Assembly (NCBI GenBank): GCA_002393735.1
Contig: DGTK01000009.1
Location: 1 to 64,000 of the forward strand
DNA: 64,000 nt
DNA from: Lachnospiraceae bacterium UBA4338
GTDB lineage: Bacteria; Bacillota; Clostridia; Lachnospirales; Lachnospiraceae
Reading direction: 5' to 3'
The translations under genes were made by a program, and so were the position numbers. Shown here piece after piece: positions 25,414 through 35,152 of this stretch (positions within the stretch are counted from its first letter, which is position 1; each line of letters starts with the position of its first letter). The notes beneath the pieces are model-generated. The model did not search any database. It saw only the letters and a list, made by a program, of their open reading frames with translations, and had not been told where the DNA came from.

Positions 25414-25804
25414 TAACTGCGCCATCGATGTTTGTAAATACATGTTCTTCGCTTTCGTTTTTATCCATCGCTGTAACCACTGTTTTGTTTGGAATATTGA
25501 CTATGAATGCCAACTCATCCACGATTACCAGCGAATCTGTTATTCCTTTCAAATTAGCTTTGTGAGCACCTTCGTTAAGTCTTTCCATCTGATTTCTCGT
25601 TGGAATAATGTCTCTTTCTTCCAGTCTCGTTAAAGCATGTTTTGAAAATTTAACCTCACCATATATATCGTCAACATTCTCATTTTTATTAAGTATATCC
25701 GCAAAAGATTTCTCACTCAAATTAGAATGTGGATTGATATTATTATTTATTATGTTCGGGTTATTGTAAATATTTGAAAGGAACTGACTGTTATTAATAT
25801 TCAT
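25406..25804 (-). CDS. Flagellar operon protein of the TIGR02530 type
   Basis: About 132 residues. The conserved part (VKFSKHALTRLEERDI through NQMERLNEGAHKA and ending IPNKTVVTAMD) matches a small protein family found between flgD and flgE in Firmicutes flagellar operons; its function is unknown but presumably linked to the hook. The ATG at 25804 is preferred over one 15 nt upstream because it sits 7 nt after a GGAGGG site. The N-terminus is Asn-rich. Confidence 0.85.
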   Translation of the reverse strand: MNINNSQFLSNIYNNPNIINNNINPHSNLSEKSFADILNKNENVDDIYGEVKFSKHALTRLEERDIIPTRNQMERLNEGAHKANLKGITDSLVIVDELAFIVNIPNKTVVTAMDKNESEEHVFTNIDGAVIA

Positions 25805-25834
25805 ATTTGTTCCCTCCATGGAAAAGTATAAATC

Positions 25835-26611
25835 TTATACTTCCTCTGTATCACCGCTTATGATTTCATCTTCTTTGGGAGCATCATCTTTCTTTTCTCC
25901 ACCGTCTGCAAGAGCTTCTGCTGCATTCTTAGCTGCATCTGATAACTCTTTGCTGATATCTGTTGCTCTTGAAATATAAGCCTCTATCTTGGAAATAGTA
26001 TCCTTATCCATGAGTGATAACTGATAAGAAGTCATTGAAGTATAAGCTGTATAAAGATTGCTTACTTCCTGTAAATCATTCATTGTTACCTGCTCAGGCT
26101 TAGGAAGTTTGTCAATAATCTTCTGGATATCTTCAATTGTATCCATGCCCTGTTTATATTCATCATCAACAACCTGTTTAAGATCATCAATTGAATATAA
26201 TGAACCATCAACTGAAAGGAATGCCTTATTGGAATTATAAACAACCTTTTCAACATACCCCTGAGTAGTTGTCTGCTTACCTGATTCAGAAGTAGATTCA
26301 ATAATTACTTCCTTACCAACTAATTCAGAAGCTCTTGATAATGTCATATTAGAGCTCATATTCTGCATCTGCTCAAGTTCTGAGAATGTAGCATACTGTG
26401 ATATATATTCAGTATTGGATGTTGGTTCCAATGGATCCTGATATTTCATCTGTGCAACCAGTAACTGAAGGAAAGCTTCCTTATCAAGTGAATTGCTTCC
26501 TGCAACCTTGTTTTCACCTGTTTTATTAGTAGCAGCTGATGTACTTGTAGTCTGGGTTGATGTTCTTTGTAATAATTCACCATCAACAAATTGAGCTGTT
26601 AAACCATCCAT
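25835..26611 (-). CDS. flgD: Flagellar hook cap/assembly protein FlgD
   Basis: A 258-residue hook scaffolding protein. The family signature LDKEAFLQLLVAQMKYQDPL is followed by TSNTEYISQYATFSELEQM. The C-terminal part has a helical segment and an acidic Lys/Asp/Glu tail that is not typical. It caps the growing hook and is lost after assembly. It lies between fliK and the TIGR02530 gene. Confidence 0.94.
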   Translation of the reverse strand: MDGLTAQFVDGELLQRTSTQTTSTSAATNKTGENKVAGSNSLDKEAFLQLLVAQMKYQDPLEPTSNTEYISQYATFSELEQMQNMSSNMTLSRASELVGKEVIIESTSESGKQTTTQGYVEKVVYNSNKAFLSVDGSLYSIDDLKQVVDDEYKQGMDTIEDIQKIIDKLPKPEQVTMNDLQEVSNLYTAYTSMTSYQLSLMDKDTISKIEAYISRATDISKELSDAAKNAAEALADGGEKKDDAPKEDEIISGDTEEV

Positions 26612-26622
26612 ATCTTTATCTC

Positions 26623-28017
26623 CTATGCTCTGTAATCTAAAGTATTACCACTTGCTATAAGCATCTCTCTTGCTATTGTATCTTCTTCTGAAAGTTCTTC
26701 TGTTTCTTCACCTTCAGTTATCTCATCAGCAAGATTGATTCGTCTGATCTTTGTTTTACTAGCCTGGTGTATTTCATTAGGCTCTGCATTGTTGCTGCCA
26801 TTAGAACCTGCATTATTTTCCATGGCCTGTTCAAACTCATGTGTTCCCACAGTTACTTCTACGGCATCAATCTTAACACCCTGTTCCCTGAAATTATCTT
26901 CAAGAGTTGTAATTGCTGATTCCAATGCTGCTTTAACTGCTTCATTCTGAGCGATAATTGAAGCTGTTACATTGCCATTTTTACTTGTTACATTAATAAG
27001 TAATGTTCCAAGTGATTCAGGGTGAAGCTGCATTCTGATTTCAGACAAGCCTTCTTCACTGTGAGTCTGCATATAATCAGTAATCTGTCCGATAATTTCC
27101 TGTGTAGATACTCTTGTTTCTCCCTCTGCATTTGTAACTTCCTTGGTTATTACCACATTACCGTTTTCAAAAGAAACATTAGTTGTAACTACAGGTGTTT
27201 CATTATTTCCTTTTGACTTATCTGCATCCTCTGCCTTAACATCGACATGCTCTTTGTTCATTAAATCTGAAGAGTTATTATTTTCAGCATCATCTGTAGC
27301 CTTAACTTTCTCGTTATCAGCTGCATTACCAATCTCATTAACTAAAAGAGAATCATCTGTAACGTTTTCATCTGTAACATTTTCATCTGCAACATTTTCA
27401 TCTGTAACATTTTCATCCGTTACCGGCATTTCAAATGTTTTAGGTGCATCAACCTTTGTATTAATAAGATTTGCAACCTCATCAGATGGAATATCAAGTT
27501 CCTCTGAAAGTTCAGCTAAAGACTGATTTAAAACCTCTCCTACATTGGCAATAGCCTGACTGATTTCAGGATCGATAACCATATCAATCGGATTCTCTAA
27601 ATTAGCAATTTCTGCAATAACTGCATTAATTCCATCAACTGTGAGAAGATCCGCATTTCCAAGTCCTAACTCTTCCATCGCTGCCTGAACTTCTTCTACT
27701 GTAACACCAAGTTCAGCACTGATAGCCTCAGCAACTATTGCTACCTTATCAGATATTGCTTCATCGATTTTCTCATCTGATATCTCATCAATTTTAGATT
27801 TTTGGGATGAAATCTTAACATTGGATTTGTCAGATTTAAGATTATTCATCTTCATTTCCGGCTTAGGATCATTTTTATTAATTTCTGATTCCTTGCTGTC
27901 GGTAGCTACCTTGAATGTATCTTTGAACCCGGAGCCCTGATTATCGGCAGGGGAGACAGAAGGAGTAATTCCAATATTTACTATAGAATTAACATCCGTA
28001 ACCATTCCACTGGTCAT
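26623..28017 (-). CDS. fliK: Flagellar hook-length control protein FliK
   Basis: About 464 residues. The C-terminal Flg_hook domain (about residues 315-400) contains ISEIRMQLHPESLGTLLINV-like sequence (here LSEIRMQLHPESLGTLLINV), the export-switch core; the N-terminal two-thirds is a low-complexity ruler. A tandem DENVT-type repeat lies near residue 210. The ATG at 28017 is chosen for its AAAGGAGG site 7 nt away. FliK measures hook length and triggers the FlhB switch. A sigma-D-like promoter lies just upstream. Confidence 0.9.
   Translation of the reverse strand: MTSGMVTDVNSIVNIGITPSVSPADNQGSGFKDTFKVATDSKESEINKNDPKPEMKMNNLKSDKSNVKISSQKSKIDEISDEKIDEAISDKVAIVAEAISAELGVTVEEVQAAMEELGLGNADLLTVDGINAVIAEIANLENPIDMVIDPEISQAIANVGEVLNQSLAELSEELDIPSDEVANLINTKVDAPKTFEMPVTDENVTDENVADENVTDENVTDDSLLVNEIGNAADNEKVKATDDAENNNSSDLMNKEHVDVKAEDADKSKGNNETPVVTTNVSFENGNVVITKEVTNAEGETRVSTQEIIGQITDYMQTHSEEGLSEIRMQLHPESLGTLLINVTSKNGNVTASIIAQNEAVKAALESAITTLEDNFREQGVKIDAVEVTVGTHEFEQAMENNAGSNGSNNAEPNEIHQASKTKIRRINLADEITEGEETEELSEEDTIAREMLIASGNTLDYRA
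27361..27420 (-). repeat. 15-bp tandem repeat in fliK
   Basis: Four consecutive 15-nt units (plus-strand form AACATTTTCATCTGT with one to two substitutions per unit) encode repeated DENVT/DENVA pentapeptides in the FliK ruler region. Confidence 0.9.
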
Positions 28018-28065
28018 ATCATATCCTCCTTTCAAATGTTCTTGTGAATTATCTTCACATTAACA

Positions 28066-28092
28066 TTATCGGCTCAAAAAACATTTATCTTA
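28066..28092 (-). promoter_or_regulatory. Sigma-D-like promoter upstream of fliK
   Basis: On the minus strand a perfect sigma-28 -10 GCCGATAA (28066-28073) is preceded at 15 nt by TAAG (28089-28092), one mismatch from the TAAA consensus. It lies in the 72-nt gap between the MotE-like gene and fliK, overlapping the stop codon of the former. Confidence 0.55.
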
Positions 28093-28962
28093 AGGCTTTG
28101 GCTCCATAATTTTGGTAATCTTGGCTGCCACTTCAGGGTCCATGGCGCCGAGGATTTTACCCCTGTCATCTGTACTCATTGCCCCAAGTATCTTGGCTGC
28201 AAGGCTTAAATTATCAGTCATATCCTCAAAAATAGCCGCCGCTTCCTTCGGTTTCATTGACGCATATGCTGCGGCATAGTCTTCAACTTCTTTTGAGATA
28301 TTCTCCTCTGTAACAACCTGTCTGTAGATATATTCTGCAGTTTCCGGATCTATCGACTGATAATATTCCATATAGGCCTCTGCTCCCGGTCCCTTGTCCG
28401 AGTAAACAACCTCTTCATAGAACTGGGTTTTAACTCTCTGGAATTCTACCTGATTATTCTCAAAAGTCTTAAGTCTCTCAACTTCGCTCTTTAATGTGGC
28501 AAGCTGCTCTTCATATGTCTTATTGGCAGTGGTTGCACTGTCGAGTTCCTTCTCCAAAACCTGAATCTGATTAACAGCGTCCTGAAGGGATGTATATCCA
28601 TAATAGCTCTCCACATCAGTTGTTTCAGTAATTGCATCTTTAGGAAGGATATATTTAACCACCGGAATATCCTTAAGGATCGGAGCCGCAATATTGGTTC
28701 CAACTCCTCCTATATCCATCTTTATAACCAAAGCCGCAATGCCCAGCCAGATGAGTACAAGAAGCAAAGCCACAAGGAATACGGAAAATCCCGACCCTTT
28801 GGGCTCATAATCCAGTTCTTCTTCTTTTTTGGCAAGTTCTTTAGCTCTTTTCTTGGCTTCCTGTTTCTGTTTCTTCTGTTCCTGAGCCAACTGTTTTTTC
28901 TCGGACTTGATTTTATCACGTTCCGCTTTCAGCTCTTTTTCTTCATCGGTAAGTTCTGCCAT
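28090..28962 (-). CDS. MotE/YlxF-like protein with MgtE-N-type domain
   Basis: A 290-residue protein: a highly charged N-terminal coiled coil (residues 1-48), one membrane helix (about 57-80), a second coiled coil (about 135-180) and a C-terminal helical domain of the MgtE N-domain kind (YAAAYASMKPKEAAAIFEDM and similar repeats). In B. subtilis ylxF occupies the same site between fliJ and fliK, and MotE of rhizobia acts with motor proteins. A role in export or motor assembly is inferred. Confidence 0.8.
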   Translation of the reverse strand: MAELTDEEKELKAERDKIKSEKKQLAQEQKKQKQEAKKRAKELAKKEEELDYEPKGSGFSVFLVALLLVLIWLGIAALVIKMDIGGVGTNIAAPILKDIPVVKYILPKDAITETTDVESYYGYTSLQDAVNQIQVLEKELDSATTANKTYEEQLATLKSEVERLKTFENNQVEFQRVKTQFYEEVVYSDKGPGAEAYMEYYQSIDPETAEYIYRQVVTEENISKEVEDYAAAYASMKPKEAAAIFEDMTDNLSLAAKILGAMSTDDRGKILGAMDPEVAAKITKIMEPKP

Positions 28963-28994
28963 GGTTATCTCCTTATATTCTTAATAGCCATCCG

Positions 28995-29438
28995 TCAGGT
29001 CTTGGTCGAAAACCTGTAACTGTTTAACTCATCAATTTCTTTATTTTCTTTGGCATTTTCTTCTTTAACGAATTCATCAAAAGCATCGGCTTTCAGTTTT
29101 TCATAAGTTTTGGTCTGCGTTCTGGCCTGTGTAAGTTTATACATTGCCGCGTCCACAGCCTTGCGGGCCACCTCAACCTGAACTTTCTGCTTCTCTTCTT
29201 TCTCTTTAAGACTCTTGACGAAATTCTCGTTCTCCTTCATCTTAACGGGATCAATCTCACCCATTCTGAGTCTTACGCCTTCCTCGATATATGCATTTTT
29301 CTCATCAATTATGGCCTGCAGCAGTTTCTCTTCTTCATTCAAAGCCATCTGAGCCTGAGCATACTCCATCTTGGCAGTCTCTTCCTGCTTTTCTCTTACA
29401 TTTAGAATATTCTGCAGTTTATACCTAAATATTGCCAT
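28995..29438 (-). CDS. fliJ: Flagellar export chaperone/ATPase stalk FliJ
   Basis: A 147-residue, almost entirely coiled-coil protein starting MAIFRYKLQNILNVREKQEE, a typical FliJ beginning. FliJ is the central stalk of the FliI hexamer. It sits 14 nt after fliI and before the MotE-like gene. Confidence 0.9.
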   Translation of the reverse strand: MAIFRYKLQNILNVREKQEETAKMEYAQAQMALNEEEKLLQAIIDEKNAYIEEGVRLRMGEIDPVKMKENENFVKSLKEKEEKQKVQVEVARKAVDAAMYKLTQARTQTKTYEKLKADAFDEFVKEENAKENKEIDELNSYRFSTKT

Positions 29439-29452
29439 ATAAAAACCTTAAA

Positions 29453-30766
29453 TTAATTAAACAAATTATGCATCATTTCCTTCGTCTCTTCGAAAGTAAA
29501 CTTCTCTTCCGTGGACTGCAAAAGGAATTCATTAACCTTGTCTATATGTGCGATGGCATCGTCAATTGTGGGATTGCTGCCTCTTTTATATGCTCCGATA
29601 TTAATAAGGTCTTCTGCATCCGCATATACAGCCATGGTATTCTTAATCTTCGAAGCATCTGCTTTCTGCTCTTTATCAACTATGGATGACATACATCTTG
29701 ATATGGACTGAAGCACATCAATTGCCGGATAATGATTCTTGTGGGCTAATTTTCTGTTAAGCATTATATGCCCATCCAGGATACTTCTGGCCGTATCTGT
29801 AATCGGTTCGTTAAAATCATCGCCGTCTACCAATACGGTATAAAGTCCCGTTATGGAACCAACCTTGTCCCTGCCTGCTCTTTCCAGGAGTTTAGGCATC
29901 TCTGCATAAACCGAAGGTGGATAACCTCTTGATACCGGAGGCTCGCCACTGGCAAGACCGATTTCTCTCTGTGCCATGGAAAAACGGGTTAAGGAGTCCA
30001 TCATAAGAAGCACATCATTACCTCTGTCCCTGAAATATTCCGCAATGGCAGTAGCTGTCTTGGCCGCCTTATTTCTTTCAAGCGCCGGTTTGTCAGATGT
30101 TGCCACAACCACAACTGAACGTTTCATGCCTTCTTCTCCAAGGTCACGCTCTATGAATTCCCTTACCTCTCTGCCTCGCTCTCCGATAAGGGCAATAACA
30201 TTTATATCAGCCTTGGTATTACGTGCAAACATACCCATAAGTGTGGACTTACCAACACCGGAACCTGCAAATATACCAATTCTTTGTCCTTTACCGATTG
30301 TTATAAGACCATCAACTGCCTTAACACCAAGAGGAAGAACAGTATCGATTATTTCTCTGCTCATTGGATCAGGCGGAGCCGCTTCAACGCTGTAATCAGT
30401 ACCACCCGACATATTAATGTCACCATTAAGAGGTCTTCCCATACCATCAAGTATCTGACCTAATAAAAAAGGGCCTACACGAACACTAAGAGGCACACCC
30501 TGATTCTCTACCAGCGCACCTAAGCCAATACCGTTTGTAACTTCATAAGGCATAAGAAGAGTCTTACCATCCTTAAAACCTACGACTTCCGCAGTAATAA
30601 ATGCTGACTTATCTACATCTGTATAGATTCTGCAAGTGTCTCCCAATATCGCATCAGGTCCCGCAGACTCAACAGTAAGACCTACTACATTAACAACCTT
30701 GCCCAGTTTCTTATAGAAGCTCTTACTTTTACATCTTTCATATTTATTTAAATCAATAGTATCCAC
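29453..30766 (-). CDS. fliI: Flagellum-specific ATPase FliI
   Basis: A 437-residue F1-type ATPase that energises export. Walker A is GIFAGSGVGKSTLMG (about residue 165-180), Walker B around VLLMMDSLTRFSMAQREI, and the signature PPSVYAEMPKLLERAG is present. The start is a GTG at 30766 with a somewhat distant AGAGG. It is between fliH and fliJ as expected. Confidence 0.96.
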   Translation of the reverse strand: MDTIDLNKYERCKSKSFYKKLGKVVNVVGLTVESAGPDAILGDTCRIYTDVDKSAFITAEVVGFKDGKTLLMPYEVTNGIGLGALVENQGVPLSVRVGPFLLGQILDGMGRPLNGDINMSGGTDYSVEAAPPDPMSREIIDTVLPLGVKAVDGLITIGKGQRIGIFAGSGVGKSTLMGMFARNTKADINVIALIGERGREVREFIERDLGEEGMKRSVVVVATSDKPALERNKAAKTATAIAEYFRDRGNDVLLMMDSLTRFSMAQREIGLASGEPPVSRGYPPSVYAEMPKLLERAGRDKVGSITGLYTVLVDGDDFNEPITDTARSILDGHIMLNRKLAHKNHYPAIDVLQSISRCMSSIVDKEQKADASKIKNTMAVYADAEDLINIGAYKRGSNPTIDDAIAHIDKVNEFLLQSTEEKFTFEETKEMMHNLFN

Positions 30767-30784
30767 TAAAGTGTATCCTCTTAA

Positions 30785-31651
30785 TTATTTCTTATAGCTG
30801 AGTAACTTAAGTTCTTTACTCAGAGCTTCCAGATGAGTATCCACACCACAGTCGAAGATACCGCCATCCGTTTCAATAATACAGTTTCCCTTGCTTACCG
30901 CAAAATCTTCAACCAGTTCTATATTCTCCACTGCAATACCGGTTCCTGCAACAAGAGCCTTCTTCTGCATGGAAACAAAAGGATAATCATCTTTGGATAT
31001 ATGAATAAGAAAAGTTTTAACCCCATCAAGATGAGCAAGGGTGGAATTGATTAAATGAATAACAATCTCCCTGTGCTCCAAAAGACTAATCTTAAAGATA
31101 TGCTCATATACCCCTGTAATAACATCCACAAGTGCAGGTTCTATCTCTGCAACTTTGGCATTATATTCAGTGTCTAAAGCTTTACTCTTCTCTGTAATCT
31201 CATTCTCTAATCTGGCAATTTCGAGTTTTGCTTCTCTCATGCCATCTTCATACCCTTCAGCCTTGCCTTCTTTATAGGCATTCTCTTTAAGGGTTTCCGC
31301 CTCTGCCTCAGCCTTCGTCTTAATTTCCTGGGCGTCTGCTTCTGCTTTGGCAAGTACATTGGCTGCCTGCATATTCTGAGCCTTGAGATTTTCACTGCTG
31401 ACACCTTTGCCCCCAAGGATACCATCCAAAGGATCGCTGCCGCTTTGAGGCGCGCTGTCATCATTAAGAACCGATGCCACAAAAGTCGCGTCGATTCCTT
31501 CTGCAAAAGCCCCCTTGATATCATCAGCCCTGTCGCTATGGGCTATAGTAGCTATATCTTCAAGTTTCTTGGCAACTATATCATTACTTTGTATAATTCT
31601 GACCCCTCTGTCACTGACAACAGATGAGGACTTAATAAAATTCCTAGACAA
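30785..31651 (-). CDS. fliH: Flagellar export regulator FliH
   Basis: A 288-residue helical protein with a long central coiled coil containing Ala/Glu heptads (about residues 90-175) and a C-terminal domain that binds FliI (ending near VSKGNCIIETDGGIFDCGVD). It regulates and tethers the ATPase. The likely start is a TTG at 31651, inside the last codons of fliG, with GGAGG about 11 nt upstream, so expression is probably coupled to fliG. Confidence 0.9.
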   Translation of the reverse strand: MSRNFIKSSSVVSDRGVRIIQSNDIVAKKLEDIATIAHSDRADDIKGAFAEGIDATFVASVLNDDSAPQSGSDPLDGILGGKGVSSENLKAQNMQAANVLAKAEADAQEIKTKAEAEAETLKENAYKEGKAEGYEDGMREAKLEIARLENEITEKSKALDTEYNAKVAEIEPALVDVITGVYEHIFKISLLEHREIVIHLINSTLAHLDGVKTFLIHISKDDYPFVSMQKKALVAGTGIAVENIELVEDFAVSKGNCIIETDGGIFDCGVDTHLEALSKELKLLSYKK

Positions 31652-32654
31652 CTAACTCGTCACCTCCACCTCTGGATATAACAATCTCGCCGGAATCTTC
31701 TAACTTACGTATAATAGTAACAATCTTCTGCTGAGCATCTTCAACATCCTTCATACGTACAGGTCCCATGAATTCCATATCTTCCTTAATCATGGTAACG
31801 AGACGCTTGGACATATTGTTGAATATGGCATTCTGAACTTCTTCATTGGAGCCCTTAAGAGCAATTGAAAGGTCGTTGTTGTCAACATCTCTGAGCACTC
31901 TCTGAATGGCTCTGTCATCAAGAAGAAGAATATCTTCGAATACGAACATCTTCTTACGGATTTCATCGGCAAGTTCCGGATCTTCAATTTCAAGATTCTC
32001 CATAATTCTCTTTTCGGTACCACGGTCAACTGCATTAAGAATTTCAACAACGTGGTCAACACCACCGATAATGGTATAATCCTGATTAACAAGGCTGGAC
32101 AGTTTGGATTCCAGTATTCTTTCCACTTCCTTGATAACATCCGGAGATGTTCTGTCCATGGTAGCAATTCTCTTGGCAACCTCTGACTGTTTTTCAGGAG
32201 GAAGTGCTGAGAGAATCTGTGAAGACTGTCCCGGGCTTAAATATGATAATATAAGTGATATTGTCTGCGGATGCTCATCCTGAATAAAGGAAAGGAGCTG
32301 AGCCGGATCGGTTTTTCTTACAAATTCAAAAGGCTTAACCTGAATGGATGCAGTAAGTCTGTTCATAATCTCTGCAGCCTTATCAGCACCAAGAGCATTC
32401 TCGAGAAGGTCTGAAGCATATCCAACACCACCTTCAGAGATGTACTGCTGAGCAAGACATACCTGATAGAACTCATCCATAACGCTCTCCTTAACCTGAG
32501 GCATTACGTTTCTGGTATTGGCTATTTCCAAAGTCAGGTCTTCTATTTCTTCTTCCTTAAGATACTTAAAAATCGATGCCGCCCTTTCCGGCCCCAAAGA
32601 AATAAGAAGCACTGCTGCTTTTTGCAAACCTGTTATTTTATCATTATGAGCCAC
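31644..32654 (-). CDS. fliG: Flagellar motor switch protein FliG
   Basis: A 336-residue rotor protein. It shows the N-terminal GLQKAAVLLISLGPERAASI, the middle-domain EHPQTI motif (FIQDEHPQTISLILSYL), and the C-terminal torque-generating helix with charged residues (LADEIRKKMFVFEDILLLDD). It binds FliF, FliM and the stator loop of MotA. GTG start at 32654 after GGGGG. Confidence 0.97.
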   Translation of the reverse strand: MAHNDKITGLQKAAVLLISLGPERAASIFKYLKEEEIEDLTLEIANTRNVMPQVKESVMDEFYQVCLAQQYISEGGVGYASDLLENALGADKAAEIMNRLTASIQVKPFEFVRKTDPAQLLSFIQDEHPQTISLILSYLSPGQSSQILSALPPEKQSEVAKRIATMDRTSPDVIKEVERILESKLSSLVNQDYTIIGGVDHVVEILNAVDRGTEKRIMENLEIEDPELADEIRKKMFVFEDILLLDDRAIQRVLRDVDNNDLSIALKGSNEEVQNAIFNNMSKRLVTMIKEDMEFMGPVRMKDVEDAQQKIVTIIRKLEDSGEIVISRGGGDELVV

Positions 32655-32657
32655 TTT

Positions 32658-34277
32658 TTACCCCCAATCTTCCGCCAACCAGTTACGAAGCAGATTGGCA
32701 ACAGCCTCAGGATTACGATCCACAAAATCTTCGATAACTCGTACGGTTTCAGGTTTCTTATCTTCTTCAATGTCATCAAGAACCTCAACAGGTGCGGACT
32801 GAAGCATCTTCTCCACCGAAAGTTCTTCCTCTTCTTCAGGCTGTTCTTTCTTCTTGTCACTCTGAAGGCTTCTGAGCACTACCAGTGCAAGAAGTCCAAG
32901 AATAATAACAATAAGACCAATCTGAAGAATATTACTGATATCAAAAGCACCTTTTTCCTTATCTACAAAGAAAGGTTCTTCATATGCAACGATTGTAATA
33001 TTATCCGCAGGAATACCGCTGGCATCTGCTACAACAGAATATAATTCTTCATCTACTGTAAGTTTTGTCTTTGTATCATTGGCTGCCTTATACTCATCCC
33101 AGGTAATACCATCAAGAAGTCCCTGGGCTTTGGCATCTTTTTCCTTGATTACATTATACTTAATTGCAGTAACTGCAACTGATGACTGATCATATACTAT
33201 TCCCCCTGCAGGAATAGACTGTGTTACCGTCTCGGTATTCGGAAGATAATCCTTCTCAAATTCGGAAACAGTGGATGAACTTCCTCCGCCCGATTCATAA
33301 ACATATGTCTGCTCAACATTGGAATCAGTACCCGGAATAAGTCCTGTACCGCCTTCTGAAGATGACTCATATGAACTTTCATGGGAAAGCACACCCTGAG
33401 CCTGTCCGTCTGCAGGTGTATATGTAGTTGTTACCTTCTGGGTATCTGAGAAATTAAGTGTAAGATTTGTGGCAACCTCAACTAGGTCAAACTCATTGGT
33501 ATTGCCAAGCACCTTCTTAACTGCATTACCAACCTGATTCTCTGCATCACTTTTTAATGTAAGCTGGCTTGATGCAAGACCGCCTAAAGTAGTATCTTCA
33601 CCACCGGCGAATAAAAGATTGCCGTCAGTATCCATAATTACCACTCTGTCAGTTCCTTCATTGCCTACTGCAGTCTGTACTGCTCTTGCAAGGGCCGATG
33701 CCTGCTCTGCTGTACATGTGCCATTTAATTTAAGAGTAACCTGAGCCGATGATTCTTCTTTATTGCTGATTAAGGTACCATCATCTTCAGGAATATGAAG
33801 ATTAACAGTAGCCTTGTCTACGAAGGACTGCTGCTCAATATCTCTTGCAAGTTTCTTCTCAAGATAAGCTACATATAGTTTTCTCTTGTCTGATTCTGTG
33901 GTTGATAAGGAGCCCCCAACCACATCTTCCAAAGAACTGTACTCATCGGAAATAATACCGCTTGAGCCAAGAGCCAGGTTGGCTTCCGAAAGCTGTTTCT
34001 TGTTTACACTGAATACCAGGGCATTGTCGGAAACCTTGAACTCAATGTCGGCACTTTCCAAAGCCGACTGAACTTCCGATGCCTGCGTGGTATCCGTACA
34101 GGTCATTAAAACCACATACTGAGTCCGTGTAACCACAGTTATTAAAATAGCAAAACTAGCTATAACCCCAAGTGCAATTGCGATTATAGCTGTTTTCTGT
34201 TTTGATGTGAACTTGTTCCACCACTCCATAAACTTTGGTGGCAGGCTCTTGAGATAATCTAGAATTTTCTCAACCAT
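32658..34277 (-). CDS. fliF: Flagellar MS-ring protein FliF
   Basis: About 539 residues with membrane helices near residues 25-45 and 450-470. The ring-building domain contains LYVAYLEKKLARDIEQQSFV and VNLHIPEDDGTLIS. The cytoplasmic C-terminus that binds FliG is at the end (VEKMLQSAPVEV, then VANLLRNWLAED). The frame is open to an ATG at 34307, but the ATG at 34277 has a GGAG site and gives the more usual N-terminus, so I prefer it. Confidence 0.95.
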   Translation of the reverse strand: MVEKILDYLKSLPPKFMEWWNKFTSKQKTAIIAIALGVIASFAILITVVTRTQYVVLMTCTDTTQASEVQSALESADIEFKVSDNALVFSVNKKQLSEANLALGSSGIISDEYSSLEDVVGGSLSTTESDKRKLYVAYLEKKLARDIEQQSFVDKATVNLHIPEDDGTLISNKEESSAQVTLKLNGTCTAEQASALARAVQTAVGNEGTDRVVIMDTDGNLLFAGGEDTTLGGLASSQLTLKSDAENQVGNAVKKVLGNTNEFDLVEVATNLTLNFSDTQKVTTTYTPADGQAQGVLSHESSYESSSEGGTGLIPGTDSNVEQTYVYESGGGSSSTVSEFEKDYLPNTETVTQSIPAGGIVYDQSSVAVTAIKYNVIKEKDAKAQGLLDGITWDEYKAANDTKTKLTVDEELYSVVADASGIPADNITIVAYEEPFFVDKEKGAFDISNILQIGLIVIILGLLALVVLRSLQSDKKKEQPEEEEELSVEKMLQSAPVEVLDDIEEDKKPETVRVIEDFVDRNPEAVANLLRNWLAEDWG

Positions 34278-34326
34278 TTTGTCTCCAATCCACGGCACGT
34301 CTGCCATGTATCACTTACAAATCTAA

Positions 34327-34656
34327 TTATATCTGCATCTGCATAATTTCTTTATATGCTTCCAAAAACTTGTCTCTTACTGCTACTGTATACTGAAGTG
34401 CTGTCGAAGCCTTGGATAAAGCTATTGTTAAATCATGAGCACTGTCTGTCTCTCCAAGAGCAAATCTGATTTCTTCATTCTCAGCAGCCGAAAGATAATT
34501 ATTGGTTGTATTAATATTATCAATTGCATTATTAAGGAGGCTTTCAAACATATTATCATCGCTTTTAACTTTAGTAATACTGTTATTTACGCCACCATTT
34601 TGCAATACCTTAAGTGCATTTTGATCAATTCCCGGAACACTTGAAACATCTATCAT
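34327..34656 (-). CDS. fliE: Flagellar MS ring-rod junction protein FliE
   Basis: A 109-residue helical protein with the FliE C-terminal pattern: DLTIALSKASTALQYTVAVR and a final EAYKEIMQMQI. It links the MS ring to the rod and is exported early. It lies between flgC and fliF in the standard order. Confidence 0.93.
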   Translation of the reverse strand: MIDVSSVPGIDQNALKVLQNGGVNNSITKVKSDDNMFESLLNNAIDNINTTNNYLSAAENEEIRFALGETDSAHDLTIALSKASTALQYTVAVRDKFLEAYKEIMQMQI

Positions 34657-34681
34657 TTACTATCACCTTCTATTTCACTAA

Positions 34682-35140
34682 TTAACTCTGACCTATGTCA
34701 AGTCCCTTCATTGCCATGGACTTACTTGCGTTAAAAGCTGTGGCATTGGCCTCATAACCTCTTGTTGCATCAATTAAGTTAGTCATTTCAGTAATTGTAT
34801 TAACATTCGGATAATATACATAACCATTCTCGTCTGCATCCGGATGAGAAGGATCATAAACCTTATTCATCTCAGTTGTATAATCCTGAGCGATTGATGA
34901 TATTCTTACGCCTTCTCCCACGCCTCTTGATAAAGAAGAACGTGACTGGGATAAGAATGACTGGAATGAAGGAATTCTGTCTCCCTTGGCCTCAAAGGTA
35001 ACCACCTTACGTCTGTATATTCCACCATCCTCAGTACGTGTTGTATTGGCATTCGCTACATTCTCAGAAATGATATCCATACGATATCTCTGAGCAGTCA
35101 TACCTGTTGCACTTATGTCAAAAGCATCAAACATTCCCAT
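34682..35140 (-). CDS. flgC: Flagellar basal body rod protein FlgC
   Basis: A 152-residue proximal rod protein. It has the rod-family N-terminus (FDISATGMTAQRYRMDIISE, then NVANANTTRT), the central YYPNVNTITEMTNLIDATRG, and the C-terminal ANATAFNASKSM. Good GGAGG site. It is 12 nt after flgB. Confidence 0.95.
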   Translation of the reverse strand: MGMFDAFDISATGMTAQRYRMDIISENVANANTTRTEDGGIYRRKVVTFEAKGDRIPSFQSFLSQSRSSLSRGVGEGVRISSIAQDYTTEMNKVYDPSHPDADENGYVYYPNVNTITEMTNLIDATRGYEANATAFNASKSMAMKGLDIGQS

Positions 35141-35152
35141 AGCTCACACCTC

